This document shows positions 53,441-54,171 of a stretch of 54,171 nucleotides of DNA, piece after piece. The stretch is from positions 1-54,171 of the forward strand of contig JAATFA010000032.1 in the NCBI GenBank assembly GCA_015655445.1. Direction: 5' to 3'. The first letter of the stretch is position 1, and every line of letters begins with the position of its first letter. Under the pieces are notes generated by a model. That model worked only from the letters and a program-made list of their open reading frames with translations. It made no database searches and was not told where the DNA came from. This DNA comes from Actinomycetales bacterium. GTDB taxonomy: Bacteria > Actinomycetota > Actinomycetes > Actinomycetales > Microbacteriaceae. Position numbers and translations under genes: made by a program.

Positions 53441-54171
53441 CTACTCCTGATCGGGCTCTGCGAGACCGACGACCCAGTCGACCAGGTACTCGAGCAGTGG
53501 GGCCGCCTGCCCGGGATCGATGCGGCGAGGGTCTGGGCCGAACACCCCGTGCAGCGGATGATCGGCGCGATGACGATCGGCCCCGAAGGGATCCTCTCCC
53601 GCGGGCGCGGGAAAGGCGTCGGGATCGGGAAGCCGGCTCAGGTCGACCAGCCTGGGCTCAAGCGCCTGCAACAGCAGCGACTCGAAGCGGCCCGCGTGGT
53701 CCGGAGCAACGGGAGGATTCGGCGCCTGGCCGAGTGTTCGCGCGACCGCACGCGACGATGCACCGGTCGCGTTCCACGCGCTCGCAACGCGCTCGACGAG
53801 TTCGCGTTGTTCGTCGGCGAAATGACCGCTGAGGATCACGAAGCATCGCACGCCGAGTTCATCCAGCCGCTCCAGCGTCTGCGTTAGGAGCGTCTCGATC
53901 GGCTCTGCCGCGCGCGACATGAGCGTCCACGGATAATGGGAGTGCTCGCCACCGACCGCCTGGTGCATGGCGGGCAGCACGACACCGCCGACACGCCCGG
54001 CGGCGGCGAGACAGATGCCGTAGGCGGTGAGCGCATCGAGTCCGATCGGCAGATGCGGTCCGTGGAACTCCAGCGAGCCGAGCGGAAGCCAGGCGACCGA
54101 GGCGCGCGCAAGTCGCACCTCGACCTGCTCCGGACTGAGTCGGTCTATGGCCGCAGTCGGTTCGTCGCTCA
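53441..54171 (-). CDS. Creatininase-family amidohydrolase (start codon cut by window edge)
   Basis: 243 residues visible. AWLPLGSLEFHGPHLPIGLD holds the Glu/His/Asp metal ligands, and AVGGEHSHYPWT and VILSGHFADEQ match the creatininase/FAPy-deformylase fold. The reading frame stays open to the edge with SDEPTAAIDRLSPEQVEV preceding the GTG at 54118. The last two bases (54170-54171) read TG of a likely ATG or GTG, so only one base seems missing. Members next to rhamnose or other sugar genes may hydrolyse amides or lactone-like compounds; substrate unknown. Confidence 0.88.
   Translation of the reverse strand, partial: SDEPTAAIDRLSPEQVEVRLARASVAWLPLGSLEFHGPHLPIGLDALTAYGICLAAAGRVGGVVLPAMHQAVGGEHSHYPWTLMSRAAEPIETLLTQTLERLDELGVRCFVILSGHFADEQRELVERVASAWNATGASSRAVARTLGQAPNPPVAPDHAGRFESLLLQALEPRLVDLSRLPDPDAFPAPAGEDPFGADRHRADHPLHGVFGPDPRRIDPGQAAPLLEYLVDWVVGLAEPDQE

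Overview
The window is very GC-rich (about 70% by eye) and has the gene style of a high-GC actinobacterium, most likely a Microbacteriaceae-like genus. Signs of this are strong G/C third positions, GTG starts, ATGA/GTGA stop-start overlaps, Tat/lipoprotein solute-binding proteins, an LAxTG-anchored surface protein, LytR-CpsA-Psr enzymes and sugar ABC importers with no dedicated ATPase. The family-level placement is inference.

Region A (1-11962) is a plant-polysaccharide utilisation locus. It holds a LacI regulator, a sugar-binding lipoprotein, a divergent permease cut by the window edge, an intracellular six-hairpin glycosidase, a coupled GH5/M24-like/MFS operon, and a secreted 1093-residue glucuronoyl-esterase-like enzyme with four carbohydrate-binding modules. 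Four copies of one palindrome (GAAASCGSTTTC core) sit at the four promoters, so the locus looks like one regulon. It ends at two decayed tyrosine-integrase fragments beside the 3' end of tRNA-Ser(GCT), as expected for an old island.

Region B (12450-26549) is mostly core genome: tRNA-Ser(GCT), a choice-of-anchor-A/DUF11 surface protein, two tandem LCP enzymes with tRNA-Ser(TGA) between them, a HAD phosphatase coupled to serS, remains of a MacB-like exporter broken at a G7 tract, a diacylglycerol-kinase-like enzyme, a zinc alcohol dehydrogenase, pheA and pgm.

Region C (26643-36724) is a divergent catabolic locus. CutC, an M81 (MlrC) metallopeptidase and a ROK repressor are on one strand. An oligopeptide-type ABC importer with a fused two-domain ATPase, coupled to a ROK sugar kinase, is on the other. 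A substrate with both peptide and sugar parts is a reasonable guess.

Region D (36755-49400) has an SDR, a VanY-like lipoprotein carboxypeptidase, a small acetyltransferase-like protein, a second sugar ABC importer, a lipoate-ligase-like protein, a monoacylglycerol-lipase-like hydrolase, a MarR/MFS pair, a quinone reductase/NmrA pair and a PrmC-related methyltransferase. Long perfect intergenic palindromes occur here; two 58-nt copies share identical 21-nt arms.

Region E (49560-54171) has the transglutaminase / alpha-E / circularly permuted ATP-grasp triad, a widespread but uncharacterised predicted peptide-forming system. L-rhamnose mutarotase and a creatininase-family protein follow. From about 52250 to the right edge codon use is visibly more relaxed, and the change falls inside the ATP-grasp gene.
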